Source: Aphidius gifuensis (lineage: Eukaryota; Arthropoda; Insecta; Hymenoptera; Braconidae). Taken from it: a stretch of DNA of 64,000 nt. Positions within the stretch are counted from its first letter, which is position 1. The number at the start of each line of letters is the position of its first letter. The notes under the pieces are model-generated. The model searched no databases. It saw only the letters and a list, made by a program, of their open reading frames with translations, and was not told the DNA's origin. A program made the position numbers and the translations under genes. The stretch covers positions 6,200,001-6,264,000 of the forward strand of contig NC_057791.1 in the NCBI RefSeq assembly GCF_014905175.1, written 5' to 3'. Shown here piece after piece: positions 1-12,445 of this stretch.

Positions 1-560
1 TGATATTCAATTATAGTGGGTGTTTAGTTTTTTTTTTTTTTACGGCTTTAGAATAATATTATAACAATTCGTTGATGAATTTTACCTTCTTTTGGATATC
101 TTTACTTTTTTTTTTATATAATAAAAATATATGAAATTAAAAGTAGCTCCGAAACTAATGACTACAGACTCATGATGAATAATGCTTCAGGCGTGTGATA
201 AAGATATTCTGATAACAAATACAATAAAAAATTACATTGAATTTTATTTTCAAACTTTTAGTTTAAAAAATAGGAATATGTATATTTATGAACAATATTG
301 TCAATAACTGTAATTAATTGTATATATAATAATTATTGAAAAGTGAAATAATTATTATAAAAAGATGCTACCACTATACTTGGTTTCATAATTCACATAT
401 GACTAATAGTTTTCGTTTATCTATCACATGAAAAAACCAATGAGTCACCTGTTTGATAAATTTTATTTTTGTCAAATATTCGATAAGAAAATAAAATAAT
501 AAATATATTTTTAAGCTTTTGAACAAAATCTAATTTTATACTAACTGATTCATGCCTTCA
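1..560. repeat. 5' flank of neprilysin tandem unit 1 (incomplete at window edge)
   Basis: This AT-rich noncoding sequence recurs upstream of all three neprilysin genes. The stretch with the motif ending in taatattataacaatt near 45-70 recurs near 5685-5700 and again near 11285-11320, so the unit period is about 5.6 kb. The last 225 bases or so (from about 335) are repeated again at 960-1190, on the other side of an inserted smoothened fragment. I see no gene here. Confidence 0.7.
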
Positions 561-564
561 AAAA

Positions 565-958
565 GTATATTTATTATGTAAATTAAAAAAATGTAAAAAA
601 AAAAAAACGATAGAGAGCAATTACACTGTTGTCTATTATTATCACAGGTTATAAAAATTATCACAGTATATAAAAATAAGTTGTCAATTAATTGTTTTTT
701 TTTTTTTTACAAATCATTTCTGTCACTACGTCGTGATTCTTTATTTGATTTACCAGATGTATGTTTACCATCAATTTTTTTGTTTTGTGCTTTATTTAAT
801 TGTGCATGTGGAGAAATTTGTGTACTTTTTGAACTACAATTTCTATTATTAATAATTTCATCAGTCACAGCTTCCATTTCAAGTATTTCAAGTGGTAAAG
901 ATTGCCATTTCTTTAGCATTTATTGAATTTGGTAAATTTGTTTGTACATCTGATTTAA
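565..958 (-). pseudogene. displaced fragment of the smoothened 3' coding exon and 3' flank
   Basis: Read on the minus strand, 707-919 encodes about 70 residues that match the extreme C-terminus of the smoothened gene at 18354-18570, and the noncoding sequence after the stop also matches (compare 565-700 with 18225-18350). The differences include a 3-residue loss and a 2-residue gain, both in frame. No smoothened CRD or membrane region is present, so this is a gene fragment and not a functional receptor. It is bracketed by two direct copies of neprilysin 5' flank (335-560 and 960-1190). That suggests a copied insertion or template switch during the local rearrangement that built the array. Confidence 0.85.
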
Positions 959-1251
959 TAATTGAAAAGTAAAATAATTATTACAAAAAGATGCTACCAC
1001 TATAATTAGTTTCATAATTTATCATGATTCATTACTGATAGTTTCGTTTATCCATCACATGAAAAAACCAATGAGTCACCTGTTTGATAAATTTTATTTT
1101 TGTCAAATATGCGATAAGAAAATGATAAAAATATATATATTTTTAAGCTTTTGAACAAAATATAATTTTATACTAGCTGATTCATGCTTTCTATATATTT
1201 AAAATATCGAATGTTGTTAGTCTATTAGTCATCAACTAATAAGTTTTTTAG

Positions 1252-1259
1252 TATAAATA
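1252..1259 (+). promoter_or_regulatory. TATA box of neprilysin-like copy 1
   Basis: The sequence tataaata lies 87 bases before the ATG at 1346. The same box is found at the matching place upstream of copy 2 (6286) and copy 3 (12351). A strong TATA box shared by the three copies fits tissue-specific, high-output transcription; that last point is inference. Confidence 0.7.
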
Positions 1260-1345
1260 GAGGTGTGAAACATTTAGGAAATCATTAGGAAACTAAACCT
1301 TGCAACGATCGATCAAGTGGATGATATTGTTGAAGACTGCACAAA

Positions 1346-4070
1346 ATGGAAAAGCCAGTAGCACTCATTCTGTTGGTGTTTTCAATAAGTGGACTCGTTT
1401 TTGGTAAGTTGTTACAAAATAGTAAATTATTTTATTTCTTTTTATAATATTAAATTATTTTTTTTACTTTTTTTTTTAATTCAAAATCTATATGATACAT
1501 TTGACACTCGTTTAAAAAAACTATAATATATTATCCAAGTGATTTTATTTACTCTTGCATATCTTTTTTTTTTTTTTTTCAATAAAGTTCTATTCAAGTT
1601 GATGTAATTAATTATTTGATATTTTTTTAAGAGTCATTACGTTCATTATAATTAATAATTTGACATGGAAGTAATCTTAATTTTTTTTTTTTTTTTTTTT
1701 AATTAAAATTATATCGATAACGAATAATTTTTTTGTTTTATTTGACAGGCACTCAACCATCATCTGCTGACAACAATGCTTCTGATATTTGTGAAACACA
1801 TGCTTGTGTTCATGCTGGTAAGAAAAAAAACATTTATGTAGTTATTATCTGATTTTCTATTTAGAGTCTACAATTGATAAAAAAATATTTTATTTTATAT
1901 TTTTTTTTTATTTAAATTGATGATAAACAATACCTAATTAATCATTTCATTAAACTTATAACAATAATATTTTTTTATGTTTATTTTTATGTTTAGCTTC
2001 ACGAATAATAAAAATGGGAAATCCAAGTGTTGAGCCTTGTGATGATTTTTACGAGTTCGCCTGCGGTAGTTTTGTGAATCCCACTGAATCAGACAGGAAA
2101 TCAATTGTAATGGATACTTTCACTGAGCTAACATCTAAGTTCAATAAAAAGCTTGAAAAAATACTTGAGCAAAACATTACAATTAATGACTTTAAATACT
2201 TGAAGCTTGCCAAGACTTTATACAAAATATGTTTTAAAAAAAATGATATATTTGCAAATTCAATGGAGCCCAGTGGAGGTTGGCCTGTTGTCAAAGGATC
2301 CAAATGGAATGAAAGTGCATTTGATTTTAATAAAACAATATTTAGAGTTGATAATACTACACGATGGGAAAATTATTTTTTTAAATTTGACTCATACGAT
2401 GATTATTCTTCTGTCACAGTGGAACCATATCCATCTGAGTTAATTGCAGATTGGTATTTCGAAGGTCTTAATAACACTATGGTTAATATCTATTACAATC
2501 TCATGATCCAATATGCACAAGTTATGAATGCTTCCGATAATAACACTAATTATGTAGATGATCTCGAAAAATTAATCAATTTTAAGATTGAATTAGGTAG
2601 TGCAAGGCTTACATTGAATCAAATGGCCGATCCCTTTTTTGATACAGTTAACATGACACTCTATGAATTGGAAAAAGATTATTCTTTTTTCAATTGGGAA
2701 GAATACATCACCTATCTTCGTGGTTCTCCAGTCAATTCATCGACAACTATTATTATTAAAAATTTTAGTTACATGAAAAAATTACGAGATTTATTAAATT
2801 CAACTGTAACAAAAAGGACTCTTGCCAACTACGTTATGTGGAAACATCTAAGAAATTATGACAAATTATCTCTTTTGTCAATAAATAATAGTCAATGCGT
2901 TCAATTTGTTTCATCTCGGCTACCAATCGCCGTAGGAGCTATTCATGTTCAAAATTTTAATCGTTCTAGAATGATAAATACTGAGGATAATATTTTGAAA
3001 ATGACTCTGAAAATCAAAGAAAAATTTCTTGAAATAATTAAAGAGGCTGATTGGATTGATCCTGAAACAGAGAGAGAACTTGTAAATAAACTTCAATTAT
3101 CTAAAAATATAATTGGATATATAAATGAATTTACTAATAATTCAAAGATTAATGAATTTCACGAAGATTATGAATTATTCGATGAAAACAATTTTTTCGA
3201 TGCAGCCCCACGAATTGCCATTCAAATGCTCGGCCGTAATGACTTCATGTGGTCTTTTATTGCACGGGATATGTTGGCGGGTCCTGCTCAGTACAAACCT
3301 GTTTTAAACTCCATAAGTATTTTTTTTTTTTATTTAATATTATTATAATTTTTCAAATAAATTTCTTAAATTACTTATATATAATGATATTTATGTAATT
3401 TGTTCGTTTTAGTTATTTCGTATGAGGTGTTCGAGAGTGAATTGTTCGATTTGGAGCAACCAAATTACATAAATTATGGTGCCCTAGGATCTTTGGCAGG
3501 TCATGAAATTACACATGGTTTTGATTTTTCGGGAAAACAATATGATGCAGAAGGTCATTTGAACGATACATGGACAGCAACTTCAACAGAAAATTTTAAC
3601 AACAAGTCTGAATGCATCATTGAACAGTACTCAAATTATACGGTCAAAGAACTTGGATTAAATGTAATTATTTATAATGGAATTTTTATTTCTTTTTTGA
3701 CGTTTATTATTGTTTATTAATTATCTAATTATTCATTTATTAGTTAAATGGAAGTATTTCTCAGGGTGAAAACGTTGCAGATCACGGTGGAATAAGAGCT
3801 GCTTATCGAGCTTATAGTGATTTATCAATTACTGATAAACGACTTCCTGGTTTGTTTTACACACCAAAACAAATGTTCTGGATTAGCTATGCAACTATGT
3901 GGTGTCAAAAAACAACACCGGAACTCCTGAAGATGCTTATTTTTGATTCACATCCACCTTATAAATTTCGAGTAACTGGTACTTTATCCAATATGCCAGA
4001 GTTTGCCAAAGACTTTAAATGTCCATCTGGATCTAACATGAATCCAGTTAAAAAATGTTCTGTCTGGTAA
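1346..4070 (+). CDS. secreted M13 metallopeptidase, neprilysin-like, copy 1
   Basis: Five exons by splice consensus and phase: 1346-1403, 1749-1817, 1997-3316, 3413-3663 and 3744-4070, about 674 residues. Exon 1 encodes a cleavable-looking signal peptide and no stalk, so the product is predicted to be soluble and secreted. Exon 2 brings the first conserved cysteine pair (CxxxxC). Exon 3 starts with the family motif NPSVEPCDDFYEFACG and covers the M13 N-terminal domain, rich in N-glycosylation sequons. Exon 4 carries the zinc motif HEITH (3502-3516), exon 5 the third-ligand motif ENVAD (3768) and the terminal CSVW. The substrate-binding NAxY motif of M13 enzymes is not conserved: the aligned stretch reads PAQY just before the exon 3/4 junction. 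The zinc ligands are intact, so activity with altered specificity is possible. The transition-state His is present (3951). A venom or haemolymph role is only inferred. Confidence 0.9.
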
Positions 4071-6285
4071 AAAAAATTTCAAATAGATTATCACTTTGAA
4101 TAATCAACAAGTTTTTTTTTAAAAAATATCCTTAAATTCTAAAAATCAAAAAAAAAAAAAATATATAATATTTATAGATATGATTATAATTGTAATGAAA
4201 AATAATGTTTGAACTATCGATAACTAATGTAACTTTTAAAATTGCAAAATTTCTCATTCCTTTGCATGAACATATCAACTCAATAACTTGTAGATGTATA
4301 ATTATTAATTTTCGTTCATCCATGAAATAATTTTCAAAAATTAACATTGAACATACATGTATGTTGTATTTTTTTACAATAATAATTATACTCTAATATC
4401 ATTTATAATATTATTTTTAAAACAAACGTGAAGTTGTAAAGTTTATTAATATTTCAATAATATATTAATAGTATATAAAATTATAAAAAATATCAATACA
4501 TCAAAAGATTATAATTACACATTCATAGTTTCTTTATAGATAATTGTTTTATTTATTGATAAATGATTTATAAATGCTTGTTAATAGAATATTTATTTAT
4601 GTATTTTTATTTGAAATATCAAAAATATTATTATTATAATAAACGATAAAAACAAAAATTATATAAATTTGTTATTTGTTTTGATTGTTTTTTCTTTGAT
4701 CCAATGCATCAATATCAAAGGTATGAATTTACAAATCATATAAAACAATATTTCTAAAATCTTTTTATTCATTATCTAAATATACCGTTATTAATTTTAC
4801 AACAAATTGAATTATTTATACTGAAAATAAGGTACATATATTGTTTTTTTTTTTGACTTTGTATTTTTCAGATAAATTTATAAAGATTCTTCAGTTTATT
4901 TATTGTATATTTCTAATCAAAAAATTACATTTCTATAAAGATCAATAAAAAAAAAAAATTATTTGTTCATTAGGACTTGTTAAAACTTAAAAATTATTTC
5001 AATATAACAACGCAACAACTGCTGTGCATTATTATCACTGGTTGTTTGCATATTAAAAAAAGTAGGGGAAAACCACAAAAGACATGTAAAATACATGTTT
5101 ACTTTATTATACGGGCTAACAATAGCAATTAACAAATTTATATATAAAAATCAGCAGGTAATATGTGAGCTGTATTACATAATATAATAAAATAATAATA
5201 ATAATAAACGTATTCACAGTATCGTTTTCTTCTGTTCAGAAAATAATACTGATAACAATATCAATATAATGAATGATTTTTATACATACTATTTTTATAT
5301 CCATGCATGCACTGTTATTCTCGAAAGATACTCAAAGCTATAAATTAATATTAAACTACATTTTTATTCTTGATTGATATGAAAACATAAATAATAAAAA
5401 ACTAAATGCAAACGTTATACCAAAATAAAAATAACAATAAATTAAAGTGTATCAACCGAACAATTTAGTTATCAAAAAATTATTCAATATACATGTATAA
5501 TTCAAATTAAAATATCAATACAAAATGGTCTTAATATTTTGATCAGGATTCGAAAATCCCTTTATTCTTTTTTGCATCGATTTAATTTGTTTTGCAATTG
5601 TTTTTCTTTTGACAATTTAAAATTATATGATAATTTATAAAAGTATTCAATTATGTATTTTAGTTATTTTTGACAACTCTAAAATAATATTATAACAATT
5701 TGTTAATGAATTTGACCTTCTTTTGTATATCTTTATATTTTTATATAAAAAAAAAAAGTAAAGTTAAAAAGAGTTCCGAAACTAATGACTACAAACTCAT
5801 GACGAATAATGCTTCAGGCGTGTGATAAAGATATTTTGATAACAAATAAAAAAAAAAAAATTATATATACATATTTTTATTTTCTAAACTCAAAGCTCTG
5901 AAAATAATATTCAAAAAGTATGTTTTTAAACAATAACTGTAATTATTTATACATACAATAATTATTGAAAAGTAAAATAATTTTTACAAAAAGATACCAC
6001 TATATACTATTGATTTTACAATTCAAATTACGAATGAATCGTTTGGATAATTGAAAGTTATATTTCTTTTGATAAATATTTATATGTGGCATATGTTTAA
6101 TAAATTAACTTTTGTCTAACATAATGGAACAATGAAAAAAAATGATGAAACAAATAAAGTATATTTTTAAGTTTTCGAACAGAAGGTGTCAACTATACTG
6201 GTTGACTCTTGATTTTCTGACCTGATTTTTCGACACATCAAATGATCATAAGTGTATTATAAGTATCGCCTGATAAGATTTTGAG
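4071..6285. other. intergenic region between neprilysin copies 1 and 2
   Basis: AT-rich noncoding DNA homologous to the interval after copy 2 (9026-12350). It includes the 3' flank of copy 1, the start of the next tandem unit near 5655, and the un-inserted site (about 5297-5310) that corresponds to the foldback element insertion at 9851. I see no ORF with coding character. Confidence 0.6.
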
Positions 6286-6293
6286 TATAAATA
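6286..6293 (+). promoter_or_regulatory. TATA box of neprilysin-like copy 2
   Basis: tataaata, 86 bases upstream of the ATG at 6372, in a block conserved with copies 1 and 3. Confidence 0.7.
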
Positions 6294-6371
6294 CAGGTGT
6301 CAAACGTTTTGGAGTTTATTAGGAAAATAAGCTTTTAACGAGTGCATGACATTGTTAAAGACTGCACGAAA

Positions 6372-9025
6372 ATGAAAAAGCTAGTATTAGTAATTATGTT
6401 AGTGTTTTCAATAAGTGGACTCGCTTTTGGTAAGTGATTAATAAATAATATATTTCTTTTTATAATATTGAATTGATTTATTTTTTTTTACCCAAATTCT
6501 AAATGATAGATTTTCAACTCAGTAAAAAATATTATTATTATCCAAATGATTCTATTTACTCTTGCATGTCTTCATTTATTTTCAATAAATTTCTATTCAA
6601 GTTGTCATTAATTATTGTATGAATATTTCAAAAGTTACCCTTATCATAATACAAAAAATAAATAATTAAATTTATATTTTTTCTGTTTTATTTAACAGGG
6701 TATGAACCATCGTCTGATGACAACAATGCATCTGATGTTTGTAAAACACAGGCTTGTGTTGATGCTGGTGAGAAAAAAAAATATTCTGTAGTTATTATCT
6801 AATTATCTACTCAAAGTCAACAATCGATAAATAAATATTTTCCTTTTTTTTTTATATATATTTCAATTGAGCTGAACTGATAACAATAATATTTTTTTGT
6901 TTATTTTTATGTTTAGCTTTGCGAATAATAAAAATGGGAAATCCAAGTGTTGAACCTTGTGAAGATTTTTATGAATTTGCCTGTGGTGGTTTCTTAAAAC
7001 CCACTGAACCAGACAGGAATTCAATTGAAATGGATAGCTTGACTAAACTAACATATAAGCTTAATAAAAAGCTTGAAAAAATACTAGAGCAAAATATTAC
7101 GAATAATGACTTTGAATACTTGAAGCTTACTAAGACTCTATACAAAATATGTTTAAAAAAAACTGATATATTTGTAAATTCAATGGAGGTCAGTGGAGGC
7201 TGGCCTGTTCTCAAAGGATCCAAATGGAATGAAAGTTCATTTGATTTTAATAAAACTATATTTAGAATTGATAATACAACAAAATGGAAAAATTATTTTT
7301 TTAAATTCGAATTACTCGTTCATCAGCCTTTCATCATAGTGGAACCGTTTTTATCTGAGAAAAATGCAGAATATTTTCGTCAAGGTCGTAATGATACTAA
7401 AGTCAAAGATTATTACAATTTCTTAATCAAATCTGCACAAGCTTTTAATGCATCGCATAACAATACTAATTACACAGATGATCTCGAAAAATTAATCGAT
7501 TTTGAGATTGAATTAAGTAATTTAAGACTCCAACAAATGTCAGATCCATCTTCTGATACAGTTAACATGACACTCTATGAATTAAAAAAAAATTATTCTT
7601 TTTTCAATTGGGAAGAATATATCACCTATCTTTGTGGTTCTCCAGTCAATTCATCGACAACTATTATTATAAAAAATTTTAGTTACATGAAAAAATTACA
7701 AGATTTATTAAATTCAACTGTAACAAAAAGAACTCTAGCCAATTACGTTATGTGGAAACATCTAATAGAAAATGACAAACTATCTCTTTTGTCAATAAAT
7801 AATAGTCAATGCGTTCAATTTGTTTCATCTCGGCTACCAATCGCCGTAGGAGCTATTCATGTTCAAAATTTTAATCGTTCTAGAATGATAAATACTGAGG
7901 ATAATATTTTGAAAATGACTCTGAAAATCAAAGAAAAATTTCTCGAAATAATTAAGGAGGCTGATTGGATTGATCCTGAAACAGAGAGAGAACTTGTAAA
8001 TAAACTTCAATTATCTAAGAATATAATTGGATATATAAACGAATTTACTAATATTTCAAAAATAAATAAATTTCACGAAGATTTTAAATTATTTTCTGAA
8101 GAGAATTTTTTTGATGTAGCCGCACGAACATTTCAGTTTTATAGGCAAAAAATAAAATCTAATGAAAATTTCTGGGCTTGTATTGTGTTGCTTGGTTTGG
8201 AACAGATCACATATACCTTTTTAAATTTTAATTTTATAGGTATTTATTTTTTAAATGATACTATCATGATTTCTCGAGTATATATTTTTTAAATAATCTA
8301 TAAACGAAAATATGTATAATAAAATATTTAAATTATTAAGAATATGTAATTGGTGTGATTTAGTTATTTCGTATAAGGTGTTCGAGAGTGAATTGTTTGA
8401 TTCGGAACAACCAAATTACATAAACTACGGTGCCCTAGGATCTTTGGCTGGCCATGAAATTACACATGGTTTTGATTATAAAGGAAAAAAATATGATGCA
8501 AAAGGTCATTTGAACGATACATGGACAGCAACTTCAACACAAAATTTTCACAATAAGTCTAAATGCATAATTGAACAGTATTCAAATTATACAGTCAAAG
8601 AACTTGGATTAAATGTAAATATTTATAATGGAATTTTTATTTCTTTTTTGACGTTAATTATTGTTATCTAATTAATTATCTAATTATTTATTTATTAGTT
8701 GAATGGAAGTATTTCTCAGGGTGAAAACGTTGCAGATCACGGTGGAATAAGAGCTGCTTATCGAGCTTATAATGATTTATCAACTATTGATAAACGGCTC
8801 CCTGGTTTGTCTTACACACCAAAACAAATGTTTTGGATTAGCTATGCAAACATTTGGTGTAAAAGAACAACACCAGAACTTCTGATAAAATATATTCATA
8901 GTGAATATCCACCCAATGAATTTCGAGTAATAGGTTCTCTATCTAATATGCCAGAGTTTGCAAAAGACTTCAAATGTCCATCTGGATCTAACATGAATCC
9001 AGTTAAAAAATGTTCTGTCTGGTAA
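6372..9025 (+). CDS. secreted M13 metallopeptidase, neprilysin-like, copy 2
   Basis: Same five-exon structure as copy 1: 6372-6429, 6699-6767, 6917-8239, 8364-8614 and 8699-9025, about 675 residues. It has a signal peptide, the NPSVEPCEDFYEFACGG start of the M13 domain, HEITH at 8453-8467, ENVAD at 8723 and a CSVW end. Two functional positions differ from the family: the NAxY substrate-binding motif is absent (the aligned stretch reads YTFL), and the transition-state histidine before the conserved PP..FRV is tyrosine (codon 8906-8908), while copies 1 and 3 keep His. The centre of exon 3 is nearly identical to the other copies, while the sequences on each side have diverged. The zinc site is intact, but the catalytic efficiency of this copy is the most doubtful of the three. 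Confidence 0.9.
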
Positions 9026-9850
9026 AAAATATTAAAATAGATTATCATCTTGAATAATCAACAAGTTTTTTTTCAAAAATATCCTAAAATTTTAACAATC
9101 AAAAAAAAAAAATGTATAATATTGATAGATATAATTATAATTGTGTTGAAAAATAATGTTTGAACTATCAATAATTAATGTAACTTTTAAAATCGTATAA
9201 TCTTATATAAATTTATCATTCCTTTGCATAAAAATATTAACTCAATATTTTGTAGATGTATTTATTCTTATCTATCAATAAAATAATTATCAAAAATTAA
9301 CATTGAACATTCGTCGTATTTTTTTCGTCGTAATGATAATTATACCTCAATATCATTTATAATATTATTTTTAAAACGAACGGAAAGTTGTAAAGTTTAT
9401 TAATATTCCAATAATAGTATATAAAATTATAAAAAATAATAATATATAAAAAGTTTATAATCACACATGTATCGTCTCTTTATAAATGTTTATTTATTTA
9501 TAAATCATTTATAAATGCGTTAATAAACTATTCATTTATGTATTGCTATTTAAAATATTAAAAATATTGCCATTAAAATATACGAATAAGACAAAAATTA
9601 TATAAATTTGTTATTTTTTTTGATCATTTTATTTTCGATTCAATGCATCAATACCAAAATAATGAATCTACAATTCATATAAAATAATAATTTCTAAACC
9701 TATTTATTTATTTTCTAAATAAATACTGTATGCGTTGATTAACTTTACAACGAATTGAATTATTTATAATTCAACATATTTTTTTTTTAAACTTTGTATT
9801 TTTTAGATAAATTTTAAAATAAATGATTTTTATATACTATTTTCATATCT
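9026..9850. other. 3' flank of neprilysin copy 2
   Basis: AT-rich noncoding DNA that parallels 4071-5300 downstream of copy 1 and part of 16700-17050 downstream of copy 3. I see no gene. Confidence 0.6.
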
Positions 9851-10900
9851 ACCCGGGTAAAAATCATTATGTCTCTCGGAGATATTTGAGAGATCTCTGA
9901 AATGTCTCTTAGTCAAGTCTCGTTTGTGGCACGATCCGAGACTTGGCTGAGAGACTATGTTAAAGTCTCTATAATATCTTTGTCTCTCCTAAGAAAAATC
10001 TGGTAGAAATAAAATGTAGACAATTAAACCCATGAATTTTATAACATAATAAATCTAAAAGTGTACTTTAAAAATAAAAAATACTTGTTTGTAGATTGAT
10101 AAAAAAAAAAAAAATGTAATATTTTTTTTTTAATTCATTTATTATTATTGATTGGTTAATTTTTTTTTACAATAAAATTTATGTTTTAGATGAATTTTGA
10201 GTTTATTAAAATTATTGTAAATTTATAATCAATACGGCTTAATTTATATGATATCGCTTTTTTATTTTTTATATAGTTTCTTTATTTTTTTTAGATAGTA
10301 ATTTTTAGAGACTCTTTAGTAAAAATCATTATGTCTCTCGGAGATATTTGAGAGATCTCTGAAATGTCTCTCAGTCAAGTCTTGTTTTCAGCATGATCCG
10401 AGACTTGGCTGAGAGACTATGTTAAAGTCTTTGTCTCTAATAAATCTTTCTTTGAAAAATAATTATGTCTCTCGGAGATATTAGAGAGACTGTGTTAAAG
10501 TCTCTACAAAATCGAAAAAAAATAAAGAAACTATATAAAAAATATCATATAAATTTATGTTACCATTAATAAACTCAAAATATCTAAAACATAAATTTTA
10601 TTGTAAAAAAAATTAACCAATCAATAATAATAATGAATTAAAAAATATTACATTTTTTATCAATCACAAAGTTTTTTATTATTTTAAAGTACACTTTTAG
10701 ATTTATTATGTTATAAAATTCATGGGTTTAATTGCCTACATTTATTTTCAGATTTTTCTTAGGAGAGACAAAGATATTATAGAGACTTTAACATAGTCTC
10801 TCAGCCAAGTCTCGGATCGTGCCACAAACGAGACTTGACTAAGAGACATTTCAGAGATCTCTCAAATATCTCCGAGAGACATAATGATTTTTACCCGGGT
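9851..10900. mobile_element. 1.05 kb foldback (palindromic) DNA element
   Basis: Both ends read acccgggtaaaaatcattat in inverted orientation (9851 and 10900). The arms stay complementary for roughly 400 bases or more. They contain a 'gtctctcggagatatttgag' repeat and an 'agtctcg...cgagactt' mini-palindrome. An additional direct copy of the terminal repeat lies at 10320-10440, with a partial one to 10510, so the centre is itself composite. No transposase is encoded. The homologous site in the previous tandem unit (about 5297-5310) lacks the element, which shows it inserted after, or was lost since, the neprilysin duplication. No clear target-site duplication is visible, and I cannot assign a superfamily. 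Confidence 0.85.
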
Positions 10901-12350
10901 ATGCATGCACTGTAATTCTCGAAAGATATACTCAAACTTATAAATTATTATTAAACTACGTTTTAATTCTTGGTTACTATATGAAAAGATATATGATGAA
11001 AAACTAAATGCAAACGTCTAATTATCTTATTTCGAAATAAAAATAACAATAAATTAAAGTGTATCAATCAAACAATTTAGTTATCAAAAATTTTTTCAAT
11101 ATGATTCAAATTAAAATATCGATATAAAATAGTCTTGATATTTTGATCAGGATTCAAAAAATCCCTTTATTTTTTTTTGCATCGATTTAATTTGTTTTGC
11201 AATTGTTTTTTTTTCGACAATTTAAAATTATATGAATTTATAAAAGTATATTCAATCAGTATTTTAGTTATTTTTGACGACTCTAAAATAATATTATAAG
11301 TTATAATTTATAACAATTTGTTAATGAATTTGACCTTCTTTTGTATATCTTTATATTTTTATATAAAAAAAAAAAAAGTAAAGTTAAAAATAATTCCGAA
11401 ACTAATGACTATACAGACTCATGACGAATAATGCTTCAGGTGTGTGATAAAGATATTTTGATAACGAATAAAATAATAAAATTATATATACATATTTTTA
11501 TTTTTTAAACTTAAAGTTTTGAAAAACAGTATATTCATAAACAATAACTGTAATTATTTATACATATAATAATTATTGATAAGTAATATAATTATTACAA
11601 AAAGATATCATTATACTTGATTTTACAATTTATCATGACTAATATATAGTTTTCGTTTGTCCGTCACATGAAAAAACCAATGAGTCACCTGTTTGATAAA
11701 TTTTATTTTTGTCAAATATGCGATAAGAAAATAAAATAATAAGTATATTTTTGAGCTTTTAAACAATAGATATTTTATACTAGCTGATTCACGCTTTGCT
11801 ATTGAAAATATCGAATGTTGTTAGTCTATTAGTCATCAACTGATGAGTTTTTTTAATATCTTACTCAATATATATAAACCACCTTTTTTTTTTTTTTTTA
11901 TTTCTTTTAACTATTAGGATGAAATTTTTATATTATGAAAAAATCGTTTTAAACCTATAATTGCGCAATTATTTCAATGCATGCATCCGTTTTTCTCTCG
12001 AAAATGTAAGAAATTTTTCAATTTCTTTATGCATAATTAAATTGTGCAATATTTTTTTGAAACCGAACTTTGTTATTATATGTCATTTCAAATACTACTA
12101 ACGATATTAATTTTAAAATTAATAGTAAGCCGATAATCTCAATAATCATAATAATATTTCGTTTGACAGATATTTTTATGTGTCATACGTTTATTAAATT
12201 ACATTTTGTCAAACATGATGGAATATTAAAATAAAAATGACTAAACAGAAAAAGTATATTTTTAAGTTTTCGAACAGAAGGTTGTCTCATGATTTTTCAA
12301 CACTTTCAATGATCGTTAGTGTATTAGTTATCGACTGATAAGATTTTGAG
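10901..12350. other. 5' region of neprilysin tandem unit 3
   Basis: Noncoding, AT-rich. The stretch from about 11265 matches the unit starts at about 30 and 5655. A segment at 11840-12180 interrupts the similarity to the upstream regions of copies 1 and 2 and looks unit-specific. I see no gene. Confidence 0.55.
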
Positions 12351-12358
12351 TATAAATA
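12351..12358 (+). promoter_or_regulatory. TATA box of neprilysin-like copy 3
   Basis: tataaata, 95 bases upstream of the ATG at 12446, in the context conserved with copies 1 and 2. Confidence 0.7.
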
Positions 12359-12445
12359 CAGTGTCAAACGTTATGGAGTTCATTAGGAAACTACATCTTT
12401 CAACGAGTGCATGATATTGTTGTCATTGTCGAAGACTGCACGAAA

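Noticed and set aside
681..926. Open frame on + strand overlapping the smo fragment
   Set aside because: It is the antisense of the smoothened C-terminal fragment and is not conserved as protein.
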